A stretch of 64,000 nt of DNA from Ottowia beijingensis (lineage in GTDB: Bacteria; Pseudomonadota; Gammaproteobacteria; Burkholderiales; Burkholderiaceae_C), in the NCBI RefSeq assembly GCF_013423955.1, contig NZ_JACCKX010000001.1:2914001-2978000 (forward strand), given 5' to 3'. Shown one piece after another: positions 27,526 to 37,558 of this stretch. How positions within the stretch are numbered: position 1 is the stretch's first letter; each line of letters starts with the position of its first letter. The notes below the pieces were generated by a model. The model was not told the origin of the DNA, searched no databases, and saw only the letters and a program-made list of their open reading frames with translations. A program made the translations under genes and the position numbers.

Positions 27526-30512
27526 TCATGCGCTCTTGTCCGTCATATCCGCCAGCAGCGCGCTCATGGATTCGGCGTTGATCTTGGTCTTGAACGCCAC
27601 CGGCACGCCCTGCGCCTGTAGCGCGCTGAAAAATGTCGTGCGCTGGCAATCTTCCACTGCTCGCGCTGCGGAATCTCGCCGCGTTGCGCGTAGCCCTTGG
27701 TCTCCACCACCAGATACAGCGCCTGCGCCTTGCCGCCCCGATGCAGCACGTAGCCGAAGTCGGGGTTGTATGCGCCCAGCGGGGTTGGAATGTCGATGCG
27801 CGGCAGCTTGGCGAACACGGTCACCGCCGGCTGCGCCGATTCGTCCACTGTGTCGCGCTCGATCTGGCTGTCCACCGGCATCAGCGACTCGGCGTAAAGC
27901 GAGCGCTCATGCACCGCCGGATTGGCGATGGCGTGCGTCTCCGCCCCGCACAGTGCCAGTGGAATCGTCTTCAGCAGATGACCGCTGTTGTCGGTCAGCG
28001 CGGTTTTCACCCGCACCTCGCGCAACTCGTAGCTGATCTTGTTGATCACCAGCTCATGAATGCAGCGCGTGAACAGCTCGCGCAGCGTCACCAGCGCGCG
28101 GTTCTCGTTCAGGCGAATCTGCGCGAACTTGTCCGCTGGCATGCGCGCCAGGATCGTGCTCACCGTCTGCACCGACAGTCGCGTGCTGTTGGCCAGCTCG
28201 CGGACAAAACCCGCCAGCGTCATGACCGAGTGCGTCAGCACCTGGTAGTCGGCCACTTCGCTGCGCACGCCGTCCAGCCGCTGCACGCCCGCCGTGCGTG
28301 TGGTCGAAACGGCCAGCGGCTTTACCTCGAAATGCGCAGCGATGGCGGCCAGCGCGTGCTCGATCAGCTCTGGCGTGTCCACCTCGTAGCGCAGCACCGC
28401 ATCGCGGTTCAGGCTCTCCCACAGCGCCTTGAAATGCGCGTACTGGTCGGCGCGCGGCGTCAACACGGCCGGCGTGCGGTCTTGCTTGTGCCTCACCTGG
28501 CCGCTGCCTTCGTAATACAAGTCCAGGTAGCGCAGCATGGCCTGCGCGCTCTCGGGCGGCAGGTTCGGCACCGTGGCCAGCGCCGCCACGATGCGCTCGC
28601 GCTGCGCCTGGTACTGCGCGCGCGGCCACAGCAGCGTGGCCTGGCCGCTGTCGTCGTCCAGCTCGATCAGCCCGATGGCGGCCAGCGCGTCCAGCACTTT
28701 GTTGGCCTGGCGCGTGCTGGTGGCCACGCCGTATTCGGCCAGCACCGCGTCGTCGAACACCGCCGACACCCGCCGCACGCTGGCCGCGCTGATCTCGCCC
28801 TGGATCGCGCGCACGAAATCGCCTTCGCTGGCCGGCACCACCACCGCCAGGTCGTTGATGGTGTCGAACTGCGGGTCGTCCGCCGGCAGGCGCTGCAACC
28901 GCTGGTCCACCGCCAGCCGCAGCCCGCGCCCAATCTGTTGCAGCCGTGTGATGCGCGAATGGCCCGGCGCCAGCTTGCACAGCGTGAACACGTTCGGGTT
29001 GTCCCAGCCCTCTTGCAGCGCCCACATGCTGAAGATGAAGCGCAGGTCGGTATCGAACGACAGCAGCCGCTCCTTGTCCTGCAAGATGAGCTTGATCGCC
29101 TCCTCCTCGCCCTTTTCGCTGTGCGACCGGGCAAAGTAGCCCCGGTGCACGCGCGCCACATCATGCGCGCTGCGCGCCAGATAGGCGCGGTAGTCGGGCG
29201 TCAGATCCTCGCGCGCCAGCATGGCGGCCAGTTGCGCGCTGTAGTGCCGCTCGAACAGCTCGCGCAACACCGGCGCGCGCTGGCCGTCGGGCAGGTACTT
29301 GCCCACCGAATCAATGAAGAACAGGCTGATCGCCTTGATGCCGCGTGCGAACAGCATCGCCTCGCGCTCGAAATGGTTGGCAATGGCGCGCGCGATCAAC
29401 TGTGACTGCACCTCGTCGGCCAGCATGCCGTAACCCACCGGCACCTCCAGCGGCAGCGCCAGCCCATTGGTGAACAGCAGCTCGCCCTTGGTGATCTTCT
29501 CCACCACGTGCCCGTCCAGATACGGCAGCCCCGTGCGCTCGCCCAGGTTGTCGCGCGCCTGCAAGGTCACCGTGGCGTTCTGCCCGCCCGCCCGCTGGTA
29601 GCGCACCTGCGCCGCGCGCTCCTTGGCCGTGCCGCTCACCTGCGTCAGCGTCAGCGCCTCGGCCATGTCGGCGCCCGTGCCCACCGTGTCCACCGTGATG
29701 CCTTTCACCAGCCGCTGGCGAAACGCCTCCAGGCTGTCCAGCGTGTAGATCAGGTTGATGAACTCGTCGCGGCGAAACGTGGCGCCAAAGCGCAGCGTCA
29801 GCAGCGGGCGAAAGCGCGTCAGATACTCCTGCGTCTGCTTGCCCTCGAAGCGGTGCGGCTCGTCGATGATCAGCACCGGGCGCATCGCCGCCAGCGCCTC
29901 CATGTAGCTCTTGGCATGGCCGAACAGATTGGCCTCCACCCCGCGCCGGTTGATCAGCTTGCTATCGCCTGCGAACGACTGGTAGGTGGCCACCAGCACC
30001 GAAATGCCCCGGTTCGGCGCGTGAATGAAACCCGCCACCGCCTTGTCCGAATAATTGGTCACGCGAATGTGCTGATTGCCGTATTCACGCGCGAAAAACG
30101 CCGCCGTCGTTTGCAGGCTGCGCAGCGTGCCCTGGCGAATGGCGTTGCTGGGCACCAGCACGATGAACTTGGCCAGACCGTGTTTCTGGTACAGCCGGTG
30201 CATCGTCTCGATGAAAGTAAACGTCTTGCCCGTGCCGGTTTCCATCAGCACGTCCAGTTGCAACGCGGGCGTGGGCAGCGCGGGCGTGGCCGTGCTGGCC
30301 ACCTGCACCGTGCCCGCGTCAATCTGGTTGTCGGCGCGAATGCGCTCGATATTGGCGCGCAGCGTGGCCGCTGCCTCGTGCGGCGCAAACGTGGGGTTGG
30401 CGTGTACATCGGCCGGCGCGATAAAGCGCACGTCGGCAAACACCTGCTCCACGCTGTCCACCGCGCGCGCCTGGTAAGCCAGGCGGGTGTATTGAAATTG
30501 GGGCTGAATCAT
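27526..30512 (-). CDS. res: Type III restriction enzyme Res subunit (one frameshift at 3' end)
   Basis: About 995-residue Res subunit: superfamily 2 helicase/translocase plus nuclease, active with Mod. Walker A at residues 91-97 (LMETGTGKTFTF), Walker B IIDEPHRFEG, and a helicase motif VI-like QIGRGLRLAVDQR. A PD-(D/E)xK nuclease core lies at the C-terminus (YNPDFGYVL then LYLVVETKG). A base missing from the A run at 27629-27633 cuts the last residues; repair gives RHFFSALQAQGVPVAFKTKIN and a stop at 27526. The 18-base gap to mod and the same strand indicate one operon. Confidence 0.94.
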
Positions 30513-30530
30513 CGTGCGCTCCGGTCTGCC

Positions 30531-32509
30531 TCAGCCGCGCAGGCGCAGCTTGTCCTCGGACAGGTGCAGCACCTCCAGCAGCGTTTTCAGCCCCAGCAGG
30601 AAGTTGTCGTCATGCACCCAGGGCGCGTACACGCTCAGCGCGCGAATGGGCGCGCCCGCCGCCTGCGCGTCCTCCACCAGGGCGCGCAGCGCCTCGGTGT
30701 CCACCGCCCGCAGAATGAACAGCACGTCGTCCGCGCGCCACGCCGCGCCGTCCAGCAGCGGCGCCAGCCGTGCCGTCAGCGGCAGCCCTTCGGCCAACAG
30801 CAGGTTGTAAAGAACTTTGGCCTCCAGCCCTTGTGTGGCGGGCGCAAGCAGCTCCTGAAAGCGCAGCAAATCGGCCTGCGCCGCATCTGCCAGCGGCTGG
30901 TGCAGCACCAGCGCGTCGGGGTCATCCACCAGCTCGAACACGCGAAAACCCGTGTCCACGGCGGTCGCGTGGGCGTTGGTGGTATCGGCCTTGATCTTCG
31001 CGCCCGCGCGGCGCAGCCGCTCGGCGGTGATCTCGAAAATCGTCGCCTCGGGCTTGCCCAGCGTCTGGGTCACGAAGTGGTGTGCGTCTTTCTGCTTCTT
31101 GGCTTCGATGGGCTGCGGAATCTGCACCAGGATGAAGCGGCGCTGGCCGCCGTCCTCGGCATTCAGCCGCATCACCGCCTCGCCGGTGGTGCCGGAGCCG
31201 GCGAAGAAGTCGAGGATGAGGTCGTCGTCGCCCGTGCTCGTTTGCGCAAGTGTCTTGATCAGGAAGGGTGACTTCGGGGAGGGGAAGATTTTCGATTTCG
31301 TGCCGAATAGCTGGTTCAATTCCCTCTGTCCCTTTTCCGTATAGAACAGCTTGTCTTGCAGAATCGTTTTCAGCATCTTGCTGGAGCCGCTCGCATAACT
31401 CTTTCGGAAAATCTTCCAACGACCTTTCACTTCCTTGCCGAGCAACAGGTCGATTTCCTTGGCTGCTTTCGTTCGATCCCAAGTCCAGCACCCTCGAATC
31501 CGTCATCCCAGTCAGGGACAACTTCCACATCGCCATTCGTGCGATACAGCGAGACATCACCATCCGGGTTGACGAAAAGCGGGTAGTGCAAATTCCTGCG
31601 GTTGTGCTTGCCGAACTCTCGGTGCGTGTTCCGGAGCTCGAGCAACCGGTAGCGTTCGCCTTCGTCATCCACCAAGTCGTAGTCGGCCTCGATTTCTTCC
31701 GCGTCCTTCTCGATGGCAAGGGCACCCTTTTCGAGTGTCGTCCGACTGTAGGCAAGAATGAAATCGTGGTTTGAGGCGAAGAACTTGTCCTGTGAGCGCC
31801 CTTTTGGATTGGAGAGCAGGGTCAACTGCCCGACAAAATTCTCCTGGCCGAACACCTCATCGCACAGCAGCTTCAACTGCGCCTGCTCGTGGTCGTCGAT
31901 GCTGATGAAGATGACACCATCCTCGCGCAGCAGATCCTTCGCCAGCAGCAGCCGCGGGTACATGAAACTGAGCCAGCCGCTATGGGTGCGCGCACCGTAG
32001 ATGTTCTGGATGTATTCGAGCGCATCGGCCTTGTAGCCAAGCGTCTTGAGGATTTCCGTCTGGCGCGCGCTGAAGTCGTCGCGGTAGATGAAGGCGTCGC
32101 TCTGCGTGTTGTAGGGCGGGTCGATGTAGATGAGCTTGACGGCGCCAAAGTAGCTTTGCCGCAGCAGGCGCAGCGCGTCGAGGTTGTCGCCCTTGATGAG
32201 CAGGTTGCCGGTGTCGTCCCATCTCTCGCTGTCTTCAGGCCGGGGCTGCACGATTTTGGACGTGGGCACGAAGGCGCTGTGGTAGGCCTCGCGCTTGCCG
32301 GCCCAGCGCAGTTCGTAGCCGTCTTCTTCCACACGCACGCCGGCGGGGTTGGCCGGGTCCAGCGCCTGCTGGATGGCGGCCGCGCTGACGCTGACGTGGC
32401 CGTGCTCGTCGGTCTGCACGGCGGCGGGAAACAGCTCGCGCAGCAGCTCCAGTTTTTGCGCGGCGGGGCTGGGGGCGGTGAAGAAGGGGCGGGGTTGGGG
32501 CTGGGTCAT
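30531..32509 (-). CDS. mod: Type III DNA methyltransferase Mod subunit (one frameshift)
   Basis: About 659-residue adenine-N6 methyltransferase that also provides target recognition for Res. Motif IV DPPYNT lies at residues 130-135, ahead of motif I DFFAGSGTTGEAV near residue 434, the order of the beta class used by type III Mods. The variable region between them should hold the recognition domain. One C is missing at 31491-31493; repair gives FEGCWTWDRTKAAKEIDLLLGKEVKG. A family A copy (30813-30855) lies within the C-terminal part. I see no simple-sequence tract of the kind used for phase variation. Confidence 0.93.
30813..30855 (-). repeat. Family A-like segment inside mod
   Basis: Minus strand: AGGAGCTGCTTGCGCCCG, loop, AAGGGCTGGAGGCCAAAGTTC. 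It encodes ELLAPATQGLEAKVL. Confidence 0.65.
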
Positions 32510-32967
32510 GGCGCGCGAGGGGAGTGGGGCCGGGCAGGGCGGGCAATGTTAGCCCGGCTGGCCCAGCGCCCTCACCGATGGCAACGAGGGGCGTGCTGCG
32601 CGACGAGGCGGCTTTGGCCTTGTCGTGGCGCATGTGCTTCTGCGCCAGGCGCCGCCTGGTGCGGCGCGCTGTTATCGGCTTGCAAAGAGTTTGCCGCGTG
32701 CGGCATCGATCACGCGCGCTGCCTGCGATAAGGTGTTCGGGTTGGTATATGGGGGTATATGTATGAAATCATTTATTGATAGGCGCTAAAAGACATATAG
32801 TTAGGGAGTATATGGTTTGCTAGCAGGCTATTACCAAGGTCCGCGGTCATGGGCGGGTGCGGGCGTTCGGGCGCGAGGCGCCGCGCTTGCACAGGGCCGC
32901 GCAGCAGGCGGGCGGGGCGGCAGGCACTGGGGTGGGCGCGGCGTTGGGGCGTGACACAATCGCCGCC
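32510..32967. other. 458-base divergent gap between mod and pgsA
   Basis: No convincing gene. The section 32520-32720 is GC-rich with short spurious frames only. A locally AT-rich stretch at 32730-32830 carries a degenerate family B repeat and may contain the promoters of mod and pgsA. Confidence 0.6.
32750..32815 (+). repeat. Degenerate family B repeat
   Basis: GGGGGTATATG, a weakened core (GATAGGCGCTAAAAGAC) and a full GGGAGTATATGG box at the far side. The hairpin has decayed. Confidence 0.6.
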
Positions 32968-33534
32968 ATGTTCTTCACCGTGCCCACGCTGCTGACCTGG
33001 ACGCGCATCGTCGCCATCCCGCTCATCGTCGGCGTGTTCTACCTGCAGTGGCAGCCGGCCACGGCCAACCTGGTGGCCACGGTGATGTTCATCGTCTTCG
33101 CCTGGACCGACTGGCTCGACGGCTACCTGGCACGAAAGCTCAACCAGACCTCGTCGTTCGGCGCCTTCCTCGATCCGGTGGCCGATAAGTTCCTCGTCTG
33201 TGCCAGCCTGCTGGTGCTGGTGCACCTGCAGCGCACCGACGTGTTCGTGGCGCTCATCATCATCGGGCGCGAGATCGCCATCTCGGCCCTGCGCGAGTGG
33301 ATGGCCAAGATCGGCGCCAGCAAGAGCGTGGCCGTGCACATGCTGGGCAAGCTCAAGACCACGGTGCAGATGGTGGCCATCCCGTTCCTGCTGTACGACG
33401 GCACGGTGCTGGGTAGCATCGACACGCGCTGGTGGGGCAATGTGCTGATCTGGGTGGCGGCGGTGCTGACGGTGTGGTCGATGGTGTACTACCTGCAGAA
33501 AGCCCTGCCCGAGATCCGTGCGCGGGTGAAATGA
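32968..33534 (+). CDS. pgsA: Phosphatidylglycerophosphate synthase
   Basis: 188-residue inner-membrane CDP-alcohol phosphatidyltransferase that makes phosphatidylglycerol phosphate from CDP-diacylglycerol and glycerol-3-phosphate. The signature D-G-x2-A-R-x8-G-x3-D-x3-D is complete in DWLDGYLARKLNQTSSFGAF followed by LDPVADK. Four to six hydrophobic segments are visible. ATG 32968 gives MFFTVPTLLTWTRI, the standard start. It is normally the immediate neighbour of uvrC, from which it is here separated by mod-res. Confidence 0.96.
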   Translation: MFFTVPTLLTWTRIVAIPLIVGVFYLQWQPATANLVATVMFIVFAWTDWLDGYLARKLNQTSSFGAFLDPVADKFLVCASLLVLVHLQRTDVFVALIIIGREIAISALREWMAKIGASKSVAVHMLGKLKTTVQMVAIPFLLYDGTVLGSIDTRWWGNVLIWVAAVLTVWSMVYYLQKALPEIRARVK

Positions 33535-33535
33535 G

Positions 33536-33668
33536 TTCCCCCTGAGTCGCCTTCGGCGCCATCCCCCGGAGGGGGACAACGCCAGCGGCCGGGCCAAGCC
33601 CACTCCGCGGCGTTCGCTGGCCTGGCTTGCTCCGCGGCCTTTGACGTGGTCTGCTGCGCGGCCACTGG
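33536..33668. repeat. Family C repeat, second copy
   Basis: CCCCCTGAGTCGCCTTCGGCG, CCCCCGGAGGGGGAC, AGCGGCCGGGCC and TTGCTCCGCGGCCTTTGACG: the same ordered blocks as at 17699-17826, diverged. It separates pgsA from the DMT transporter gene. Confidence 0.7.
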
Positions 33669-33711
33669 TGGGGCGCCCGATGGGCGCACGGCTTCCGGGC
33701 GCTGCCTCGTG

Positions 33712-34626
33712 ATGACGGATCGGGACACGTCCGCGCTGATCCGCTGGATGCCGGCGGTGTTCGTGCTGATCTGGGCCACCGGCTTCATCGTGGCGCGCTA
33801 CGGCATGCCGCATGCGCCGCCGTTCACCTTTCTGCTGATCCGCTACCTGCTGTCGATCGTCTGCTTCGGCGTCTGGATCGCCATCGCCCGCGTGCGCTGG
33901 CCGCAGACCGGCATGGAATGGATTCACCTGGGCGTGACCGGCGCGCTGATGCACGGCGGCTACCTGGGCGGCGTGTGGGCGGCGGTGAAGGGCGGCATGG
34001 GCTCGGGCCTGTCGGCGCTCATCGTCGGCATCCAGCCCGTGTTGACGGCCATCTGGCTGTCGGCCACCGGCACGGCGATGAGCCGCGTCAGCGCGCGCCA
34101 GTGGCTGGGCCTGCTGCTGGGCTTTGCCGGCCTGGTGCTGGTGGTGTGGCGCAAGCTCACGCAGGGGCAGGCGGGCGACCATGTGACGCTGGTCAACTTC
34201 TCGTGGGCGGTGTTCGCGCTGCTGTGCATCACCGCCGGCACGCTGTACCAGAAGCGCTTCGTCAAGCCTTGCGACGTGCGCACCGCCAACACCGTGCAGC
34301 TGCTGGCGGCGGCGCTGGTCACCGCGCCGCTGGCGCTGCTGGAACCGGAGGCCTTCCGCTGGAACGCGCAGTCGGCCGGCGCCATGGCCTGGTCGGTGCT
34401 GGGGCTCACGCTGGGCGGCAGCTCGCTGCTGTATTTGCTGATCCAGCGCGGCGCGGCAGCGTCGGTCACCAGCCTGATGTACCTGGTGCCACCCACCACG
34501 GCGGTGATGGCCTGGCTGCTGTTCGGCGAGCCGATCACGCTGACCACCGTCATCGGCATCGCCGTCACCGCCTTCGGCGTCGCTTTGGTGGTGCGACCGG
34601 CGGCCGTGTCAAGCCTCGGCAGGTGA
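33712..34626 (+). CDS. EamA/DMT-family exporter
   Basis: 304-residue inner-membrane protein with ten hydrophobic segments in two EamA repeats (first: MPAVFVLIWATGFIVARYGMPHAPPFTFLLIRY; second starts near FSWAVFALLCITAGTLYQKRF). The C-terminal repeat ends with the usual YLVPPTTAVMAWLLFGEPIT. The family exports amino acids or other metabolites; the substrate is unknown. ATG 33712 is preceded by an in-frame GTG at 33709; either may be used. It stands alone between pgsA and the HU gene. Confidence 0.88.
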   Translation: MTDRDTSALIRWMPAVFVLIWATGFIVARYGMPHAPPFTFLLIRYLLSIVCFGVWIAIARVRWPQTGMEWIHLGVTGALMHGGYLGGVWAAVKGGMGSGLSALIVGIQPVLTAIWLSATGTAMSRVSARQWLGLLLGFAGLVLVVWRKLTQGQAGDHVTLVNFSWAVFALLCITAGTLYQKRFVKPCDVRTANTVQLLAAALVTAPLALLEPEAFRWNAQSAGAMAWSVLGLTLGGSSLLYLLIQRGAAASVTSLMYLVPPTTAVMAWLLFGEPITLTTVIGIAVTAFGVALVVRPAAVSSLGR

Positions 34627-34726
34627 ACAAGCGCTTTTGCAGGCCGCCGGAATTAATGTGTCACAAGTTGGCGCGGCAAAACGCGGGCGGTTGTTGCGCT
34701 GGCGCACATGCAGGGTAGATACCGCC

Positions 34727-34753
34727 TTGGCAGTAGACAACTACGTCTAGAAT
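34727..34753 (+). promoter_or_regulatory. Candidate sigma-70 promoter of the HU gene
   Basis: TTGGCA at 34727-34732 and TAGAAT at 34748-34753 with a 15-base spacer (short), about 170 bases before the HU start. The only promoter-like pair I could make out in this 295-base gap. Confidence 0.35.
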
Positions 34754-34921
34754 GCATCGCTCGCTGACCGGGGTTATCGAGGGTGGCCGGGCGTTCAAAG
34801 CGCCGATCCATTCACCATCCGCCCTGTCGCGGGTATGCTGGCAAGGCAGGTTGGTTACACCGCCAACCCCGACTGAAGTCACAATCCGAATTCTTGAATC
34901 TTCTTGAGAGAGGGCACTTAC

Positions 34922-35193
34922 GTGAACAAGACCGAGCTGATCGAGCACATCGCCAAGAACGCTGATATTTCCAAGGCTGCGGCCACCCGTGCCCTCGAGG
35001 CCACCATCGGCGCCGTGAAGACCACGCTGCGCAAGGGCGGCACCGTGTCGCTGGTGGGTTTCGGCACCTTCGCCGTCGGCAAGCGTGCCGCTCGCTCGGG
35101 CCGCAACCCCGCACCGGCGCAACGATTAAAATCAAGGCCGCCAAGGTGCCCAAGTTCCGTCCCGGCAAGGCGCTGAAGGACGCGTTGAACTGA
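34922..35193 (+). CDS. hup: DNA-binding protein HU (one frameshift)
   Basis: 90-residue histone-like HU, which bends and compacts DNA. It begins [26 protein letters not shown] at a GTG start (34922) preceded by GAGAGAGGG. The beta arm carries [26 protein letters not shown] base is missing in the C run at 35107-35110: as written the frame turns to PAPAQRLK, while adding one C gives [30 protein letters not shown] and a stop at 35193, the canonical HU ending. The tRNA-Val gene follows after 22 bases and is probably on the same transcript. Confidence 0.95.
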
Positions 35194-35215
35194 TCTGCTC
35201 AGGCCAGTTCAGGTG

Positions 35216-35291
35216 GGGTGCTTAGCTCAGTTGGTAGAGCGGCGCCCTTACAAGGCGTAGGTCGGCGGTTCGACCCCGTCAGCACCCACCA
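35216..35291 (+). tRNA. tRNA-Val (anticodon UAC)
   Basis: 76-nt cloverleaf: acceptor GGGTGCT/AGCACCC, D arm GCTCAGTTGGTAGAGC, anticodon stem GCGCC-CTTACAA-GGCGT (anticodon TAC), T arm GGCGGTTCGACCCCGTC, and an encoded CCA end. All stems pair apart from an ordinary wobble in the anticodon stem. Confidence 0.97.
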
Positions 35292-35310
35292 GATCTCTAC
35301 CGATCACGGC

Positions 35311-35337
35311 AAAGGCGAACCCCGGTTCGCCTTTTTC
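35311..35337 (+). terminator. Terminator after hup/tRNA-Val
   Basis: Hairpin AAAGGCGAACC-CC-GGTTCGCCTTT followed by TTC; the stem is perfect over 11 bp. Confidence 0.85.
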
Positions 35338-35370
35338 ATTTCTCGACCGACTACACGAAGAGTCTCGCGC

Positions 35371-37321
35371 ATGTTCGAATTCATCCGCCGGCACACCAAG
35401 CTCATCATGGGGGTGTTGTTCCTTCTGATCATCCCGTCCTTCGTGCTGTTCGGTGTGGGTGATTACACGCGCTTCAACGAAGGCGCGAGCAAGGTCGCCA
35501 CGGTGGACGGCCACGCCATCACGCAGATGGAGTGGGACAACGCGCACCGCATGGAAACCGATCGCCTGCGCGCCAGCAACCCGTCGCTGGACGGCAGCCT
35601 GCTGGATTCGCCGGCGCTCAAGTACGCCACGCTGGAGCGTCTGGTGCGCGATCGCGTGCTGATCGCCGCGGCCAACCACGGCCACCTGATCGCCACCGAC
35701 GCGCGCCTGGCCGCCGAATTGCAGCAGGACCCGACCATCAGCGCCCTGCGCCGCGCCGACGGCACGCTGGACATGGACCGCTACCGCCAGCTGCTGGCCC
35801 AGCAGGGCTCACGCCCGAGGGCTTCGAGGCCAACGTGCGGCACGACCTGTCTTCGCGGCAGGTGCTGGGCGGCGTGGTGGAAACCGGCTTTGCCAGCCAG
35901 GCGCAGGCGGATGTGGCCATGAACGCCTTCCTTGAGCGGCGCGAAGCCCGCGTGGTGCGCTTCGCCCCGGCCGAATTCGCCGCCAAGCTGAACCCGACGG
36001 ACGCCGAGCTGGAGGCCTTCTACAAGACCCATGCGGCGCGTTACCAGGCGCCGGAATCGGCCAGGATCGAATACGTGGTGCTCGATCTCGACGGCGTCAA
36101 GAAAGCCGTCAACGTGAGCGAGCAGGACCTGCGCACCTACTACGAACAGAACGCCGCCACCTTCGGCACGCCCGAAGAGCGCCGCGCCAGCCACATCCTG
36201 ATCGTGGCACCCAAGGACGCACCAGCCGCCGAGCGCGAAAAGGCCAGGGCGACGGCCACCGAACTGCTGGCCCAGCTGCGGCAGGCGCCCGGCAGCTTCG
36301 CCGACGTGGCGCGCAAGTCCTCGCAGGACGACACCAGCGCCGCCAGCGGCGGCGATCTGGGCAGCTTCCAGCGCGACAAGGGCATCGACCCCGTGATCTC
36401 GCAGGCCACCTACGCGTTGGGCCAAGCAGGGCGACATCAGCGATGTGGTCGAAAGCGACTTCGGCTACCACATCGTCCAGCTGACCGGCGTCAAGGCCGC
36501 CGCCGTGCCGCCGTTCGAGACCATGCGCGCGCAACTCGAGGAGCAACTGCGCACGCAGGAGGCGCAGAAGCACTTCAGCGAACTGGCCGAAGAATTCCGC
36601 AACGCCGTCTACGAACAGTCCGACAGCCTGCAGCCCGTGGCCGACAAGCTGAAGCTGCAGATCCACACGGCCGACAACGTCACCCGCACACCGCCGCGGG
36701 CGCGACGGGTGTGCTGGCCAACCAGCGCTTCCTGGACGCGCTGTTCAGCGCCGACGCGCTCGACAAGAAACGCAACACCGAGGCGCTGGACGCCGGCGGC
36801 AACCAGCTCGTGTCCGGCCGCATCGTGTCGCACAGCGCAGCGCACGCCCGTCCGTTCACCGAGGTGCGCGACGAAGTGCGTGCGGCCTTCCTCTCCCAGC
36901 GCGGCGCCGAGCAGGCCCGCCAGGAGGGCCAGGCCCGCCTGAAGGCGTGGACGGAGCAGCCGGCGACGGCCACCTCGCTGCCCGCGCCGGTGGCGCTGTC
37001 GCGCGACGAGGCCCAGGGCCAGCCGGCTGCGCTCGTCGAGGCCGTGTTGCGCGCCGACCCCGCCAAGCTGCCCACCTTTGTCGGCGTCGATCTGGGGGCC
37101 GATGGCTATGCCGTGGCGCGTGTCGACAAGGTGCTGCCGCACGCCGAGCAGACCGCGGAGCTCGCATCGCAGAGCCGCCTGCGCTACGAGCAGCTGTGGG
37201 GCATGGCCGAGGCGCTCAGCTACTACGAATCGCTCAAGGCACGCTACAAGGCGCAAATCCTGGTGCCCAGGCCCGAAGCGCCGTCGGCCCTGACGATGGG
37301 GCTGCGCCGGCTTCCCGTTGA
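35371..37321 (+). CDS. ppiD: PpiD-like periplasmic chaperone/peptidyl-prolyl isomerase (several frameshifts)
   Basis: Membrane-anchored SurA-N/parvulin protein that helps fold exported proteins. MFEFIRRHTKLIMGVLFLLIIPSFVLFGVG is the cytoplasmic tip and single membrane anchor; a SurA-like N domain follows, then a parvulin domain (RASHILIVAPKDAP to VVESDFGYHIVQL). Three clear indels: a missing G at 35805-35807 (repair: QQGLTPEGFEANVRHDL), an extra C near 36424 (repair: YALGKQGDISDVVESD) and a missing base near 36693 (repair: TRTPAAGATGVLANQRFL). A fourth near 37290 would end the protein at 37321, just before a terminator; without it the frame runs to 37454. Length about 650, normal. Confidence 0.9.
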
Positions 37322-37337
37322 GCGGTGCGATCCAGCA

Positions 37338-37362
37338 ACAAAGGCGCCTTGGGCGCCTTTGT
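37338..37362 (+). terminator. Terminator after ppiD
   Basis: ACAAAGGCGCC-TTG-GGCGCCTTTGT: a perfect 11-bp stem with a short T stretch. Its position supports the earlier stop for ppiD. Confidence 0.75.
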
Positions 37363-37558
37363 CATGGATGGTGGGGCGCTGTGGCAGCGGACAGCCCGCC
37401 GGGCACACCACGCGGGCGGCCAGCGTGGTGCAGACGTTGTGGCGCGCCAGTTAATAAGCATACATATCGTATTGACAATCGATAGTAAGCGTAGATAGCA
37501 TTCGCCGGCGCGCCGGCAGGGTGCCTGCGGCGCTTTTCAATCCGAGGAGACGACAGGA

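Noticed and set aside
35371-37321. Programmed frameshifting in ppiD, uvrC or other split genes
   Set aside because: Too many unrelated genes are affected, with no shared slippery site or downstream structure; ordinary indel errors explain them all.
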